Shown here piece by piece: positions 12,729-25,466 of a DNA stretch of 64,000 nt (within the stretch, counting starts at the first letter, position 1; the number at the start of each line of letters is the position of its first letter). Where the stretch lies: positions 696,001-760,000 of the forward strand of contig OX392528.1 of the NCBI GenBank assembly GCA_947623455.1, given 5' to 3'. This DNA is from Mimachlamys varia. Its lineage: Eukaryota > Mollusca > Bivalvia > Pectinida > Pectinidae. The position numbers were made by a program, and so were the translations under genes. Under the pieces are notes generated by a model that made no database searches, was not told the origin of the DNA, and saw only the letters and a program-made list of their open reading frames with translations.

Positions 12729-15700
12729 GTAAGTACCCGTTAGAGGTCGGTTCTACTTTCACTTTCAGCTTTTCTTATCTGGACTAAGGTCATTTACATT
12801 TCTAATTTTGTATTTTCTTGCCTTAACATGAAAGTGCTGTTAAATTGCTTTAAACACAATTTTAGCATGTATCAATCGATTGGAGATTGCTTTATGTACA
12901 GCACAGACAATATACATGCATGTAGCCATACAAATTGTACATGGTAATTTTATATGATCCTTAGCGAGTTTATTACTGTTAAAACTAAAATTTGGCTAAA
13001 TGTTTGATAAATGGGCAGCCGTTCAATTTGTCCTGTGCCCATGGTCTTACATGTATATGATGATGGTAATGAATTGATTTACTCATCTACCTTATGTTAC
13101 TGTCATTTCTGATGAAATACTTTCCTTGATATAATCATGTCTCATAGACCCAATAACCTACACCATGTCTCATAGACCCTGTAACCTACACCATGTCTCA
13201 TAGACCCCATAACCTACACCATGTCTCATAGATCCCATAACCCACACCATGTCTCATAGACCCCATAACCTACACCTTGTCTCGTAGACCCTGTAACCTA
13301 CACCATGTCTCATAGACCCCATACACTACACCATGTCTCATAGACCCTGTAACCTACACCATGTCTCATAGACCCCATAACCTACACCATGTCTCATAGA
13401 CCCTGTAACCTACACCATGTCTCATAGACCCCATAACCTACACCATGTCTCATAGACCCATGACCTACACCATGTCTCATAGACCATGTAATCTACACCA
13501 TGTCTCATATACCCTGTAACCTACACCATGTCTAATAGACCCTGTAACCTACACCATGTCTCATAGACCCCATAACCTACACCATGTCTCATAGATCCCA
13601 TAACCTACACCATGTCTCATAGACCCTGTAACCTACACCATGTCTCATAGACCCTGTAACCTACACCATGTCTCATAGACTCTGTACCTACACCATGTCT
13701 CATAGAACCTGTAACCTACACCATGTCTCATAGACCCTTTAACCTACACCATGTCTCATAGACCCCATAACCTACAACATGTCTCATAGACCCCATAACC
13801 TACATCATGTCTCATAGACCCTGTAACCTACACCATGTCTCATAGACCCCATAACCTACACCATGTCTCATAGATCCCATAACCTACACCATGTCTAATA
13901 GACCCTGTAACCTACACCATGTCTCATAGATCCCATAACCTACACCATGTCTCATAGACCCTGTAACCTACACCATGTCTCATAGACCCCATAACCTACA
14001 CCATGTCTCATAGATCCCATAACCTACACCATGTCTCATAGATCCCATAGCCTACACTATGTCTCATAGACCCTGTAACCTACACCATGTCTCATAGACC
14101 CCATAACTTACACCATGTCTCATAGACCCCATAACCTACACCATGTCTCATAGAACCTGTAACCTACACCATGTCTCATAGAACCTGTAACCTACACCAT
14201 GTCTCATAGACCCCATAACCTACACCATGTCTCATAGAACCTGTAACCTACACCATGTCTCATAGAACCTGTAACCTACACCATGTCTCATAGAACCTGT
14301 AACCTACACCATGTCTCATAGACCCTGTAAACTACACCATGTCTCATAGACCCCATAACCTACACCATGTCTCATAGACCCCATAACCTACACCATGTCT
14401 CATAGAACCTGTAACCTACACCATGTCTCATAGACCCTGTAAACTACACCATGTCTCATAGACCCCATACACTACACCATGTCTCATAGACCCTGTAAAC
14501 TACACCATGTCTCATAGAACCTGTAACCTACACCATGTCTCATAGACCCTGTAACCTACACCATGTCTCATAGACCCTGTAACATACACCATGTCCCATA
14601 GACCCTGTACCTACACCATGTCTCATAGATCCCATAACCTACACCATGTCTCATAGACCCTGTAACCTACACCATGTCTCATAGACCCTGTAACCTACAC
14701 CATGTCTCATAGACCCCATAACCTACACCATGTCCCATAGACCCCATAACCTACACCATGTCTCATAGACCCTGTAACCTACACCATGTCTCATAAACCC
14801 TGTAACCTACACAATGTTTCATAGACCCTGTAACATACACCATGTCTCATAGACTTTGTAACCTACACCATGTCTCATAGACGCCATAACCTACACCATG
14901 TCTCATAGACCCCATAACCTACACCATGTCTCATAGACCCTGTAACCTACACCATGTCTCATAGACCCCATAACCTACACCATGTCTCATAGATCCCATA
15001 ACCTACACCATGTCTCATAGACCCCATAACCTACACCATGTCTCATAGATCCCATAACCTACACCATGTCTCATAGACCCTGTAACCTACACCATGTCTC
15101 ATAGACCCTGTAACCTACATCATGTTTCATAGACCCTGTAACCTACACCATGTTTCATAGACCCCATAACCTACACCATGTCTCATAGAACCTGTAACCT
15201 ACACCATGTCTCATAGAACCTGTAACCTACACCATGTCTCATAGATCCCATAACCTACACCATGTCTCATAGACCCTGTAACCTACACCATGTCTCATTG
15301 ACCCTGTAACCTACACCATGTTTCATAGACCCCATAACATACACCATGTCTCATAGACCCTGTAACCTACACCATGTCTCATAGACCCCATGACGTACAC
15401 CATGTCTCATAGACCCATAACCTACACCATGTCTCATAGACCCCATAACCTACACCATGTCTCATAGACCCCATAACCTACACCATGTCTCATAGACCCC
15501 ATAAACTACTTTATGTTTTCATACATCTCTGACCTTCAACATGTGTCACAGATACATTAGTCCCAGACCCCATTATCTTCAACATTTTAGAAACCCTATA
15601 ACCTACAACACCTACCAAAGACCTTTATTGAGATACCCATGTACACTCTATGTTGGAGAGACTTTATTGAGATACCCATGTACACTCTATGTTGGAGAGA

Positions 15701-18700
15701 CTTTATTGAGATACCCATGTACACTCTATGTTGGAGAGACTTTATTGAGATACCCATGTACACTCTATGTTGGAGAGACTTTATTGAGATACCCATGTAC
15801 ACTCTATGTTGGAGAGACTTTATTGAGATACCCACGTACACTCTATGTTGGAGACTTTATTGAGATACCCATGTACACTCTATGTTGGAGACTTTATTGA
15901 GATACCCATGTACACTCTATGTTGGAGACTTTATTGAGATACCCATGTACACTCTATGTTGGAGAGACTTTATTGAGATACCCATGTACACTCTATGTTG
16001 GAGACTTTATTGAGATACCCATGTACACTCTATGTTGGAGACTTTATTGAGATACCCATGTACACTCTATGTTGGAGACGTTATTGAGATACCCATGTAC
16101 ACTCTATGTTGGAGAGACTTTATTGAGATACCCATGTACACTCTATGTTGGAGACTTTATTGAGATACCCATGTACACTCTATGTTGGAGACTTTATTGA
16201 GATACCCATGTACACTCTATGTTGGAGAGACTTTATTGAGATACCCATGTACACTCTATGTTGGAGAGACTTTAGCGAGATACCCATGTACACTCTATGT
16301 TGGAGACTTAATTGAGATACCCATGTACACTCTATGTTGGAGACTTTATTGAGATACCCATGTACACTCTATGTTGGAGAGACTTTATTGAGATACCCAT
16401 GTACACTCTATGTTGGAGAGACTTTATTGAGATACCCATGTACACTCTATGTTGGAGACGTTATTGAGATACCCATGTACACTCTATGTTGGAGACTTTA
16501 TTGAGATACCCATGTACACTCTATGTTGGAGAGACTTTATTGAGATACCCATGTACACTCTATGTTGGAGAGACTTTATTGAGATACCCATGTACACTCT
16601 ATGTTGGAGACTTAATTGAGATACCCATGTACACTCTATGTTGGAGACTTTATTGAGATACCCATGTACACTCTATGTTGGAGAGACTTTATTGAGATAC
16701 CCATGTACACTCTATGTTGGAGAGACTTTATTGAGATACCCATGTACACTCTATGTTGGAGACGTTATTGAGATACCCATGTACACTCTATGTTGGAGAC
16801 GTTATTGAGATACCCATGTACACTCTATGTTGGAGACTTTATTGAGATACCCATGTACACTCTATGTTGGAGACTTTATTGAGATACCCATGTACACTCT
16901 ATGTTGGAGACTTTATTGAGATACCCATGTACACTCTATGTTGGAGACTTTATTGAGATACCCATGTACACTCTATGTTGGAGACGTTATTGAGATACCC
17001 ATGTACACTCTATGTTGGAGACTTTATTGAGATACCCATGTACACTCTATGTTGGAGACGTTATTGAGATACCCATGTACACTCTATGTTGGAGAGACTT
17101 TATTGAGATACCCATGTACACTCTATGTTGGAGACTTAATTGAGATACCCATGTACACTCTATGTTGGAGACTTTATTGAGATACCCATGTACACTCTAT
17201 GTTGGAGAGACTTTATTGAGATACCCATGTACACTCTATGTTGGAGAGACTTTATTGAGATACCCATGTACACTCTATGTTGGAGACGTTATTGAGATAC
17301 CCATGTACACTCTATGTTGGAGACGTTATTGAGATACCCATGTACACTCTATGTTGGAGACTTTATTGAGATACCCATGTACACTCTATGTTGGAGACTT
17401 TATTGAGATACCCATGTACACTCTATGTTGGAGACTTTATTGAGATACCCATGTACACTCTATGTTGGAGACTTTATTGAGATACCCATGTACACTCTAT
17501 GTTGGAGACGTTATTGAGATACCCATGTACACTCTATGTTGGAGACTTTATTGAGATACCCATGTACACTCTATGTTGGAGACTTTATTGAGATACCCAT
17601 GTACACTCTATGTTGGAGACTTTATTGAGATACCCATGTACACTCTATGTTGGAGACTTTATTGAGATACCCATGTACACTCTATGTTGGAGACGTTATT
17701 GAGATACCCATGTACACTCTATGTTGGAGACTTTATTGAGATACCCATGTACACTCTATGTTGGAGACGTTATTGAGATACCCATGTACACTCTATGTTG
17801 GAGAGACTTTATTGAGATACCCATGTACACTCTATGTTGGAGACTTTATTGAGATATCCATGTACACTCTATGTTGGAGAGACTTTATTGAGATACCCAT
17901 GTACACTCTATGTTGGAGACGTTATTGAGATACCCATGTACACTCTATGTTGGAGACTTTATTGAGATACCCATGTACACTCTATGTTGGAGACGTTATT
18001 GAGATACCCATGTACACTCTGTGTTGGAGACTTTATTGAGATACCCATGTACACTCTATGTTGGAGACGTTATTGAGATACCCATGTACACTCTATGTTG
18101 GAGACTTTATTGAGATACCCATGTACACTCTATGTTGGAGACGTTATTGAGATACCCATGTACACTCTGTGTTGGAGACTTTATTGAGATACCCATGTAC
18201 ACTCTATGTTGGAGACGTTATTGAGATACCCATGTACACTCTATGTTGGAGACTTTATTGAGATACCCATGTACACTCTATGTTGGAGACTTTATTGAGA
18301 TACCCTTGTACACTCTATGTTGGAGACGTTATTGAGATACCCATGTACACTCTATGTTGGAGACGTTATTGAGATACCCATGTACACTCTATGTTGGAGA
18401 CTTTATTGAGATACCCATGTACACTCTATGTTGGAGAGACTTTATTGAGATACCCATGTACACTCTATGTTGGAGACTTTATTGAGATACCCATGTACAC
18501 TCTATGTTGGAGAGACTTTATTGAGATACCCATGTACACTCTATGTTGGAGACTTTATTGAGATACCCATGTACACTCTATGTTGGGGAGACTTTATTGA
18601 GATACCCATGTATACTCTATGTTGGAGAGGCTGGCTGCGTCCTGACTTACCTATCAACTTTTTGTGGTGGTAGGTCACCACCATATCACTGGTGATTCCA

Positions 18701-21700
18701 GTATGGTTAGACATCACAGCGATTGCTTCAGTCAGGTTCTTCATCACAGTACTGGTAGCTAAGCTAGTTACGTTAGACACCACTGTTGTTAAGTTAGTAA
18801 GGTTAGACATTCCAGTAGTAATGTTAACGAGGTTAGACATTCCAGTAGTTAGGTTAACGAGGTTAGGCATCCCAGTAGTAAGGTTAACAAGGTTAGACAT
18901 CTCTGTTGTGAGGTTAGACATGATGCCTGTCGTAAGTATCCACTTAGAAAGTAAGAATGAACAGCACTAGTTGCTCTACTTCATTGTTTGCCATCGTCCT
19001 ACACCCGGAGTATCCTGGTACAGGTTACAGCTGGTGAGGGATTACTGTACACCCCGAGTGTCCTGGTACAGGTTACAGCTGGTGAGGGATTACTGTACGT
19101 AGGGGAACACACTCCTACCTATACCGTATCACTGTGTCGACTCTTTATTGATTAATTTACCTTTTTGTATATATACATCGTAGTATGGGAGCTGATTTCA
19201 AATTAATGTATTCATGTTACTTTTTTTGTTGTTGTGTCAATTGGATCGAATCAACATCATGCAGCCTATAGCTACTTAACAAAGCTGACTGTTCCGTATC
19301 ACTCATCAATTCTGCATTCTCACTCACAACCACTCCGACCTCTCATAGAATATTTACACCAAAGTTCTATACCAATCAGCATACATATACATGTATACAC
19401 CTAACCATACATATATACACTTAACCATACATGTATACACCTAACCATACATGTATACACTTAACCATACATGTATACACTTAACCATACATATACACCT
19501 AACCATACATGTATACACTTAACCATACATATATACACTTAACCATACATGTATACACTTAACCATACATGTATACACTTAACCATACATGTATACACTT
19601 AACCATACATGTATACACTTAACCATACATGTATACACTTAACCATACATGTATACACTTAACCATACATGTATACACTTAACCATACATATATACACTT
19701 AACCATACATGTATACACGTAACCATACATGTATACACTTAACCATACATGTATACACTCAATTTTGTTTTCACTTCAGCAGCTGCTCTCCCAATTCAGC
19801 AGTTGTAAAAAAGAATTGACTTTAAAGCATTCATAAGAAGAAAGGAAGCAAAGTACAAATCCATATGCATCACTGAGGATTGTTCTGTGTATATATCTGT
19901 CTGGGTTGTGTTGGGTCGATAGGTAAAACTTCAGCTGAAAGCATGATAAATATTTAGAGGTGTAAGCAACCCATAGGTTGACTGGGGACCTGTAGCTCAA
20001 CAAACCCATAGGTCGACTCGGGACCTATAGCTCAACAAACCCATAGGTCGACTGGGGACCTATAGCTCAACAATCCCCTAAGTCGACTGGGGACCTATAG
20101 CTCAACAAACCCATAGGTCGACTGGGGACCTATAGCTAAACAAACCCATAGGTCGACTGGGGACCTATAGCTCAACAAACCCATAGGTCGACTGGGGACC
20201 TATAGCTCAACAAACCCATAGGTCGACTGGGGACCTATAGCTCAACAAACCCATAGGTCGACTGGGGACCTGTAGCTCAACAAACCCATAGGTCGACTGG
20301 GGACCTATAGCTCAACAAACCCATAGGTCGACTGGGGACCTATAGCTCAACAAACCCATAGGTCGACTGGAACCTATAGCTCAACAAACACATAGGTCGA
20401 CTGGGGACCTGTAGCTCAACAAACCCATAGGTTGACTGGGGACCTATAGCTCAACAAACCCATAGGTCGACTGGGGACCTGTAGCTCAACAAACCCATAG
20501 GTCGACTGGGGACCTATAGCTTAACAAACCCATAGGTCGACTGGGGACCTGTAGCTCAACAAACCCATAGGTCGACTGGGGACCTGTAGCTCAACAAACC
20601 CATAGGTCGACTGGGGACCTGTAGCTCAACAAACCCATAGGTCGACTGGAACCTATAGCTCAACAAACACATAGGTCGACTGGGGACCTATAGCTCAACA
20701 AACCCATAGGTCGACTGGGGACCTATGTAGCCCTACAAGTGAGGTTAAAATCTAGTGAAATACTTCTCATGCAGGTATAAAAATCTTATACTGTCCTTTG
20801 TATTGAATTTGAGAAGTAAGATTTAATGTATATTTCTGAATCGACTACCTTTTTAGCTCACTTTGCCAGAAGGTGTCCGTCATCCCTCAACATTTTCTAT
20901 AAATTCCTACTAGTCATAAAGTACTGCAATGATTTTAACCAAATTTGGTCAGAAACGTCCTTGGGAGAAGGGGAACATATTTTGAATAAATTGTGACTGC
21001 CAAGGTGCCAGAGGGGCGGAGCCCAATAGGGGAAATAGAGGTTATTCCTTTAAATCACTACTAGTCATCAAGTTTTGAATGGATTTTAACCAAATTAGGT
21101 CAGAAACAACCTTGGGGGAAGGGGAGCAGATTTTGCATAAATGATGACTCTGACTCCCAAGGGACCAGAGGGATGGGGCCTAATAGGGGAAATAGAGGTC
21201 ATATCTTTAAATTGCTACTTGTCATAAAGTTATAAATGGATTTTGACCAAATATAGTAGTCAGAAACATCCTTGGGTCCGGGGGAACAGATTTTGCATAA
21301 ATGATGACTCTGACCCTCAAGGGGCCAGAGATATGGGGCCCAATAGGGGAAATAGAGTTAATTCCTTTAAATCGCTACTTGTCGTAAAGTTTTGATTGGA
21401 TTTAACCAAATTTGGTCAGAAACATCCTTGGGTGAAGGGGGAACAGATTTTGCATAAAAAGTGATGCTGACCCCTAAGGGGCCAGAGGGGCGGGGCCCAA
21501 AAAGGGAAATAGAGGTTAAGCCTTTTAAATTACTACTTGTCCTAAAGATAAAATGGATTTTAACCAAAGTACTGAATGGATCTTTTTGGAAAATATTTAA
21601 CCATGATTACCTAGATACCAATGTTTCCAGGTGAGCAATACAGGCCCTCTGGGCCTCTTGTTCGAGATAAGTTTATTTTTAGTTTAAACAACCATGGCTC

Positions 21701-23993
21701 CTGTGTTAGTATTTATTCTGCTATTTATTGATAGAACAATAAAATGCAAAAAGATTTTGAAATTAGAGACATAAAGTTATTTCACAGATAACAAACCCAT
21801 TAAAGTATTTTTATTTCTTAATTTATTTGTTAAATACTTGGGTATATTTTATAGACGAAAATATAACCATCATTTGAAGACAGGACATTGGACCATTATC
21901 CGTCCTAAAACGCACTGGTATAAAAGTCTGAAGCACAGGCATTGCACTCCAATCTTGTCTGCCATATCAGTTAATTGAACAACAATGTGAGGCTAAAAAA
22001 ACCTACTGGAGCATTGCAATTAATTTTGTGTCTATTGATTTTTGAGGGTTTTGCATGTTTGCAAGCTAGTTAGTGTCTGTGTACAATGTTAATTTGAACA
22101 TGTTCTCCACCACTGTTTCAGCCTCTGTGTTCAGGCTCTCTTCTCAGCATCCTGTTTATTGATAATTTAAATCGCAATTATCTGCAGATCTATTCAATCA
22201 TATTTAGAAATAACACATTAGAATAACGAAAAGATCATTTTCTGTGCCAGCAAATGCTGACATACCTTGCCCCAGTAATATTAGTACCCCCACGTAAATA
22301 GGGGTAATCAGATATTTTATAGAATCACTTCGTCTGTTCTTTTGTTTGTCCATACCTGTATAGTAAAGAGGTTTTTTATACTATATCTCTTGGACCTTGA
22401 ACATCTTTAGTTGATATTTAATCCAAAGTACGAGAATTTGGTAGTCATTGGATAAGATTAAAAGTCAATGTCAAATAGTGCAATTGATCACTTTGTAAAA
22501 AAAAAAAGGACAAAATAACTTCTGTACAAGATGTGTTTGACAGGGGGGAGGGGGTATAACAAGGGGAGTGGGGTTTGACAGGGGGGAGGGGGTATAACAG
22601 GGGAAGTGGAGTTTGACAGGGAGGAGGGGGTATAACAGAGGAATGGGGTTTGACAGGGGGAGGGGGTATAACAAGGGTGAGTGGGGTTTGACAGGGGGAG
22701 GGGGTATAACAGGGGGAGTGGGGTTTGATTGGGGGAGGGGGTATAACAGAGGGAGTGGGGTTTGACAGGGGAAGGGGGTATAACAGAGGAATGGGGTTTG
22801 ACAGGGGGAGAGGGTATAACAAGGGGGAGTGGGGTTTGACAGGGGGAAGGGGGTATAACAGAGGAATGGGGTTTGACAGGGGGAAGGGGGTATAACAAGG
22901 GGGAGTGGGGTTTGACAGGGGGAGGGTGTTTGACAGGGGAGTGTGGTATAACAGGGGGAGTGGGGTTTGACAGGGGGAGGGGGTATAACAGGAATGGGGT
23001 TTGACAGGGGGGAGGGGTATAACAAGGGGGAGTGGGGTTTGACAGGGGGGAGGGGGTATAACAGAGGAATGGGGTTTGACAGGGGGGAGGGGGTATAACA
23101 AGGGGAGTGGGGTTTGACAGGGGGAGGGAGTATAACAGGAATGGGGTTTGACAGGGGGGAGGGGTATAACAAGGGGGAGTGGGGTTTGACAGGGGGGAGG
23201 GGGTATAACAAGGAGAGTGGAGTTTGACAGGGGAGTGGGGTATAACAGGAGGAGTGGAGTTTGACAGAGAAGATGGGGTTTGGCACAGTGGGACTTGCAA
23301 GAGGGCTGACAATCATTTGATGTAGAAGAAGAGGCTTACTCTTCTAGAACACACCTGGTCTTATTCTCTTTTACTTTTCGAGAAGTCTCCATGTAAATCT
23401 GTCCCTTTTGTTCATATTTTGCTACTACTTTAATCGATTTTGAATTCGGATTATGGTTGGTATTCTCTAATTATTTTTATTAAGGATGCTTTCTAACTTT
23501 AAGCTAAAGATAGTTTGTTCTTGGAGCAGTGATACCCTTTAATCTAACGTATTATAATAATATTTGTTGTTTTTATTTTGCAGTTTACACGAGAACGACT
23601 GTGCAGATGAGAAGTTATGGACTGGGTCTGGGAAAGGTCCAGTCAGTGGAGCCTGTCAGTATTGACCGGGCTATGGACTTGTTCGGCGACTTTGTAGGGG
23701 AATGCACTATAATAGCTTTCGCTGTTTTGGCGATTTACATTGAAGTAAGTAGACAAAGCCAGAAAGCAGAAGACACAAGTGATGCTTTCAACGAGACCAT
23801 AAAGACGCTGACGGAAAAAGTCGAACAGTTAGAACTTAGTGTACAAAAACAAGAACTCGAGGGGAAGAAAATGGAAGAAGCACTTAAAAAAATAAATTTG
23901 ACAATGTACTATTCCCAGCATGGCATTACAAGTAAAGTTTTAGCAACGACAGAGGGAAACAAAGAGGCAAAAAACAAAAGTTCCGGGTCATGA
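12593..23993 (+). CDS. OPA3: OPA3-like mitochondrial protein, two coding exons
   Basis: The exons are 12593-12728 and 23584-23993, joined Q|F at phase 1 (CAAT|GTAAGT ... TTTTGCAG|TTTAC). The product is 181 aa, close to human OPA3 (179 aa). Exon 1 starts MPLPLIKLFTLVGKQLIGKP and continues IANTIKTASKKSPWVKN. This matches the conserved OPA3 N-terminus (KL...G.RQ.SKPLANRIKEAA) that carries the mitochondrial targeting signal. Exon 2 encodes the conserved core: an RSYGLGLGK region, a hydrophobic segment (CTIIAFAVLAIYIEV, about residues 82-96) and a C-terminal coiled coil (about 105-145) rich in E, K and L. OPA3 family proteins associate with mitochondrial membranes and influence morphology and lipid homeostasis. 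The ATG is the first in a good context (ACCATGC). The 10,855-bp intron is unusually large and mostly tandem repeat. Identification is strong by family pattern. Confidence 0.9.
13136..15512 (+). repeat. 2.4-kb minisatellite, 28-bp unit, in OPA3 intron
   Basis: About 85 units contain accatgtctcatagaccc, followed by two main tail variants, ctgtaacctac and cataacctac. Variant order is irregular, so local duplications are mixed. Few indels. Confidence 0.98.
15618..18636 (+). repeat. 3-kb minisatellite, 37/39-bp unit, in OPA3 intron
   Basis: About 80 units contain gagatacccatgtacactct. Two length classes differ by GA (ggagactttatt, 37 bp; ggagagactttatt, 39 bp), and there are acgttatt and cttaatt variants. 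Runs of the same variant order recur (compare 16080-16480 with 17060-17330), indicating block duplication. In the 39-bp class (13 codons) open frames appear on both strands as artefacts. Confidence 0.98.
18651..18942 (-). other. Candidate minus-strand exon with decapeptide repeat, inside OPA3 intron
   Basis: The minus strand is open for 97 codons and encodes a ~10-residue repeat of the type MSNLVNLTTG, followed by non-repeated sequence (VMKNLTEAIAVMSNHTGITS). Several N-x-S/T sequons are present. It ends in a full-consensus donor (ATAG|GTAAGT, with GT at 18650-18649) and has a possible acceptor (TTTCTAAG) just before 18942. The 30-bp DNA period alone could give this open frame by chance, and the plus strand is also open here. 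No partner exon was found. Confidence 0.25.
18690..18935 (+). repeat. Degenerate 30-bp repeat
   Basis: About seven diverged units resemble aggttagacattccagtagt. It is much more diverged than the neighbouring arrays. The 30-bp period preserves reading frame, unlike most arrays in this window. Confidence 0.8.
19003..19098 (+). repeat. Two-copy 48-bp direct repeat
   Basis: Two adjacent copies share tcctggtacaggttacagct followed by ggtgagggattactgtac. Confidence 0.9.
19380..19760 (+). repeat. 20-bp minisatellite in OPA3 intron
   Basis: About 19 units of aaccatacatgtatacactt. The core catacatgtat is near-palindromic. Variants include atatata and cctaacc forms near the left end. Confidence 0.97.
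19968..20727 (+). repeat. 35-bp minisatellite with internal inverted repeat
   Basis: About 21 units contain cataggtcgactggggacct. Each has an ataggtc...gacctat inverted repeat around a 7-nt loop, so single strands could form serial hairpins. Variants (gtagctc/tatagctc, gactggaacc) recur in blocks. Confidence 0.97.
20855..21661 (+). mobile_element. Interspersed element with tandem core, ending ggcctcttgt (copy A)
   Basis: It starts tagctcactttgccagaagg, then has about four ~165-bp tandem core units (ttttaaccaaatttggtcag ... cagaggggcggggcccaa). It ends gtgagcaatacaggccctct followed by gggcctcttgt. The start and the end match copy D at 60875-62370, where the core units differ. No transposase is seen. 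The architecture resembles non-autonomous bivalve elements with internal tandem repeats (Pearl/Helitron-associated type); that class is inferred. Confidence 0.65.
21662..22539. other. No gene seen (OPA3 intron)
   Basis: AT-rich unique intron sequence, with no recognisable element or exon. Confidence 0.5.
22540..23290 (+). repeat. G-rich minisatellite just upstream of OPA3 exon 2
   Basis: Roughly 37-bp units combine gggggtataacaaggggga with gtggggtttgacaggggg. The plus strand is strongly purine and G-run rich and the minus strand C-rich, hence proline-rich artefact frames (PPVKPHSPCYTP-type) on the minus strand. The array ends about 295 bp before the exon 2 acceptor. Confidence 0.96.
23584..23993 (+). 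CDS. OPA3: OPA3 exon 2 (terminal coding exon)
   Basis: Encodes residues 46-181 and the TGA at 23991-23993. The acceptor is TTTTATTTTGCAG. It carries the OPA3 core, the hydrophobic stretch and the C-terminal coiled coil. Part of this exon before the first in-frame Met could be mistaken for a separate gene start; the match to exon 1 phase and to the family makes it the second exon. Confidence 0.9.
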
Positions 23994-24109
23994 TGAATAG
24001 AGAGAAGAATATTTACATTAAGAAGGATAAAAGACTGATATGGTTTATTGATTATGTAGAATATTTCATGTAGATATTACAACAAATATTGTGTTCATTT
24101 TCCAGTCAT

Positions 24110-24929
24110 AATAAATAGTTATGGTGACTATTGTGACAGGTCAGACAGGTCAATGATGGGTATGAATGTTGATTGACACCTGATCAAGGTTTGAGATAAG
24201 AGATAATATTTATGGATATAATATAACATTTTTTTTTATTTTACAATAATTATGAAACAAGTTATGTATATGGATATATTATCAAGGTTAAAGATAACTG
24301 ATCAATGTCATGCTTGACTGATCAGTACATGGTTAACTTATCAAGGTTATAATAACTTGATGTGGTTATTGTTAACTGATTAAGGTCAACTTATCCAGGA
24401 AATAGTTAACTGGTAAAGGTTATAGTTAACTAATCAGGTTAATTGATTAATTTTTATGCTAATTATGATCAAAGTTATTTATGGATAACTTATTAAGGTC
24501 ATAATTTGTCAAGGTCAAAGAGATACTTGGTCAAAGTAAAAAATATCTGGTCAAGTTCAAAGATACCTAGTCAACTTAAGAGATACCTGGCTAAGGTCAA
24601 ATGTTCAAGGTAAAAGATACCTGGTCAAGGTTAAAGATACTTGGTCAGTGTAAGAGATATCAGGTCAAGGTCAAAGATACCTGGTCAATGTAAGAGATAC
24701 CAGGTCAAGGTAAATGATACCTTGTCAAGTTTACAGGTACCTGATCATTATGTTAGAAATATCTGATTATCTTTTTACATGAGTGATCAATGTTATGAGA
24801 TCAAGATTATAAATGTCTGATCCAGATTACAGACTAATTGTTTGAATATTAACAAAAACATTCTGAGTTGTTTCTGTTAGTACAAATTTATTTTGAATGT
24901 GATTGTGAACTGTAATTGAATTCAATAAA
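24110..24929 (+). terminator. Candidate OPA3 polyadenylation signals
   Basis: AATAAA occurs at 24110-24115 and 24924-24929. The second is followed about 40-70 nt later by a GT-rich stretch (gatgatgtgtgtttatatgt), so it is the better 3' end. Which is used cannot be told from sequence. Confidence 0.4.
24290..24790 (+). repeat. Degenerate ~20-bp ggtcaagg repeat in OPA3 3' region
   Basis: Diverged units resemble gatacctggtcaaggtcaaa. The oldest parts (24290-24480, gttaactgatcaaggt) are hard to align. It may lie in the 3' UTR if the distal polyadenylation signal is used. Confidence 0.7.
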
Positions 24930-25466
24930 ACAGAGCATCTGTAATATTTTGATATGTATCTAGACTGATCTGATGATGTGTGTTTATATGTTCCTGTGTT
25001 GAATGATTGAGTAGAGAGGGAGCTGATTATGTGTGTTTACGTTCATGTACTTTTGAAAAAGGGGAAATTCACAAATGAATTGAAGTGTTTTTTAAAAGAT
25101 TCATTTTTTTCTGGGATGAACAAACCTATGGTAACTGTTTTAGGATGGTGTGCTGTATGTGGCATAATTTTGTGAATCCTCATTATGAGAACAATTGTCT
25201 TTATTAGTTTTTGATCATGTTGTTAGTGGTTTTAAATACCAGAAGTCATGAAATATACGTAGAAAAGTAAAGACTAGAACCATTTTTGGTGTTGGATGTT
25301 TTTGTTGGACTATAAAATGAAAATCCTGTTCTACGATAAAGATCATTATTTAGATTTCAGGAGAAGAAATATTAAAAACATCCGTAAGACCCTTTATTTA
25401 TGAACTCTTTATCTGATCACTGAACCCATGCCAAATTTGTAACGAAGTATTGGAAAGGTTATTTTT

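Noticed and set aside
13136..20727. CRISPR-like appearance of regularly repeated 20-39 bp units
   Set aside because: The units are head-to-tail without unique spacers, in introns of a eukaryotic gene. They are minisatellites.
22445..23316. Three overlapping 218-281 codon proline-rich frames on the minus strand
   Set aside because: All three frames are open through the C-rich strand of a G-rich array. The peptides are periodic and mutually frame-shifted.
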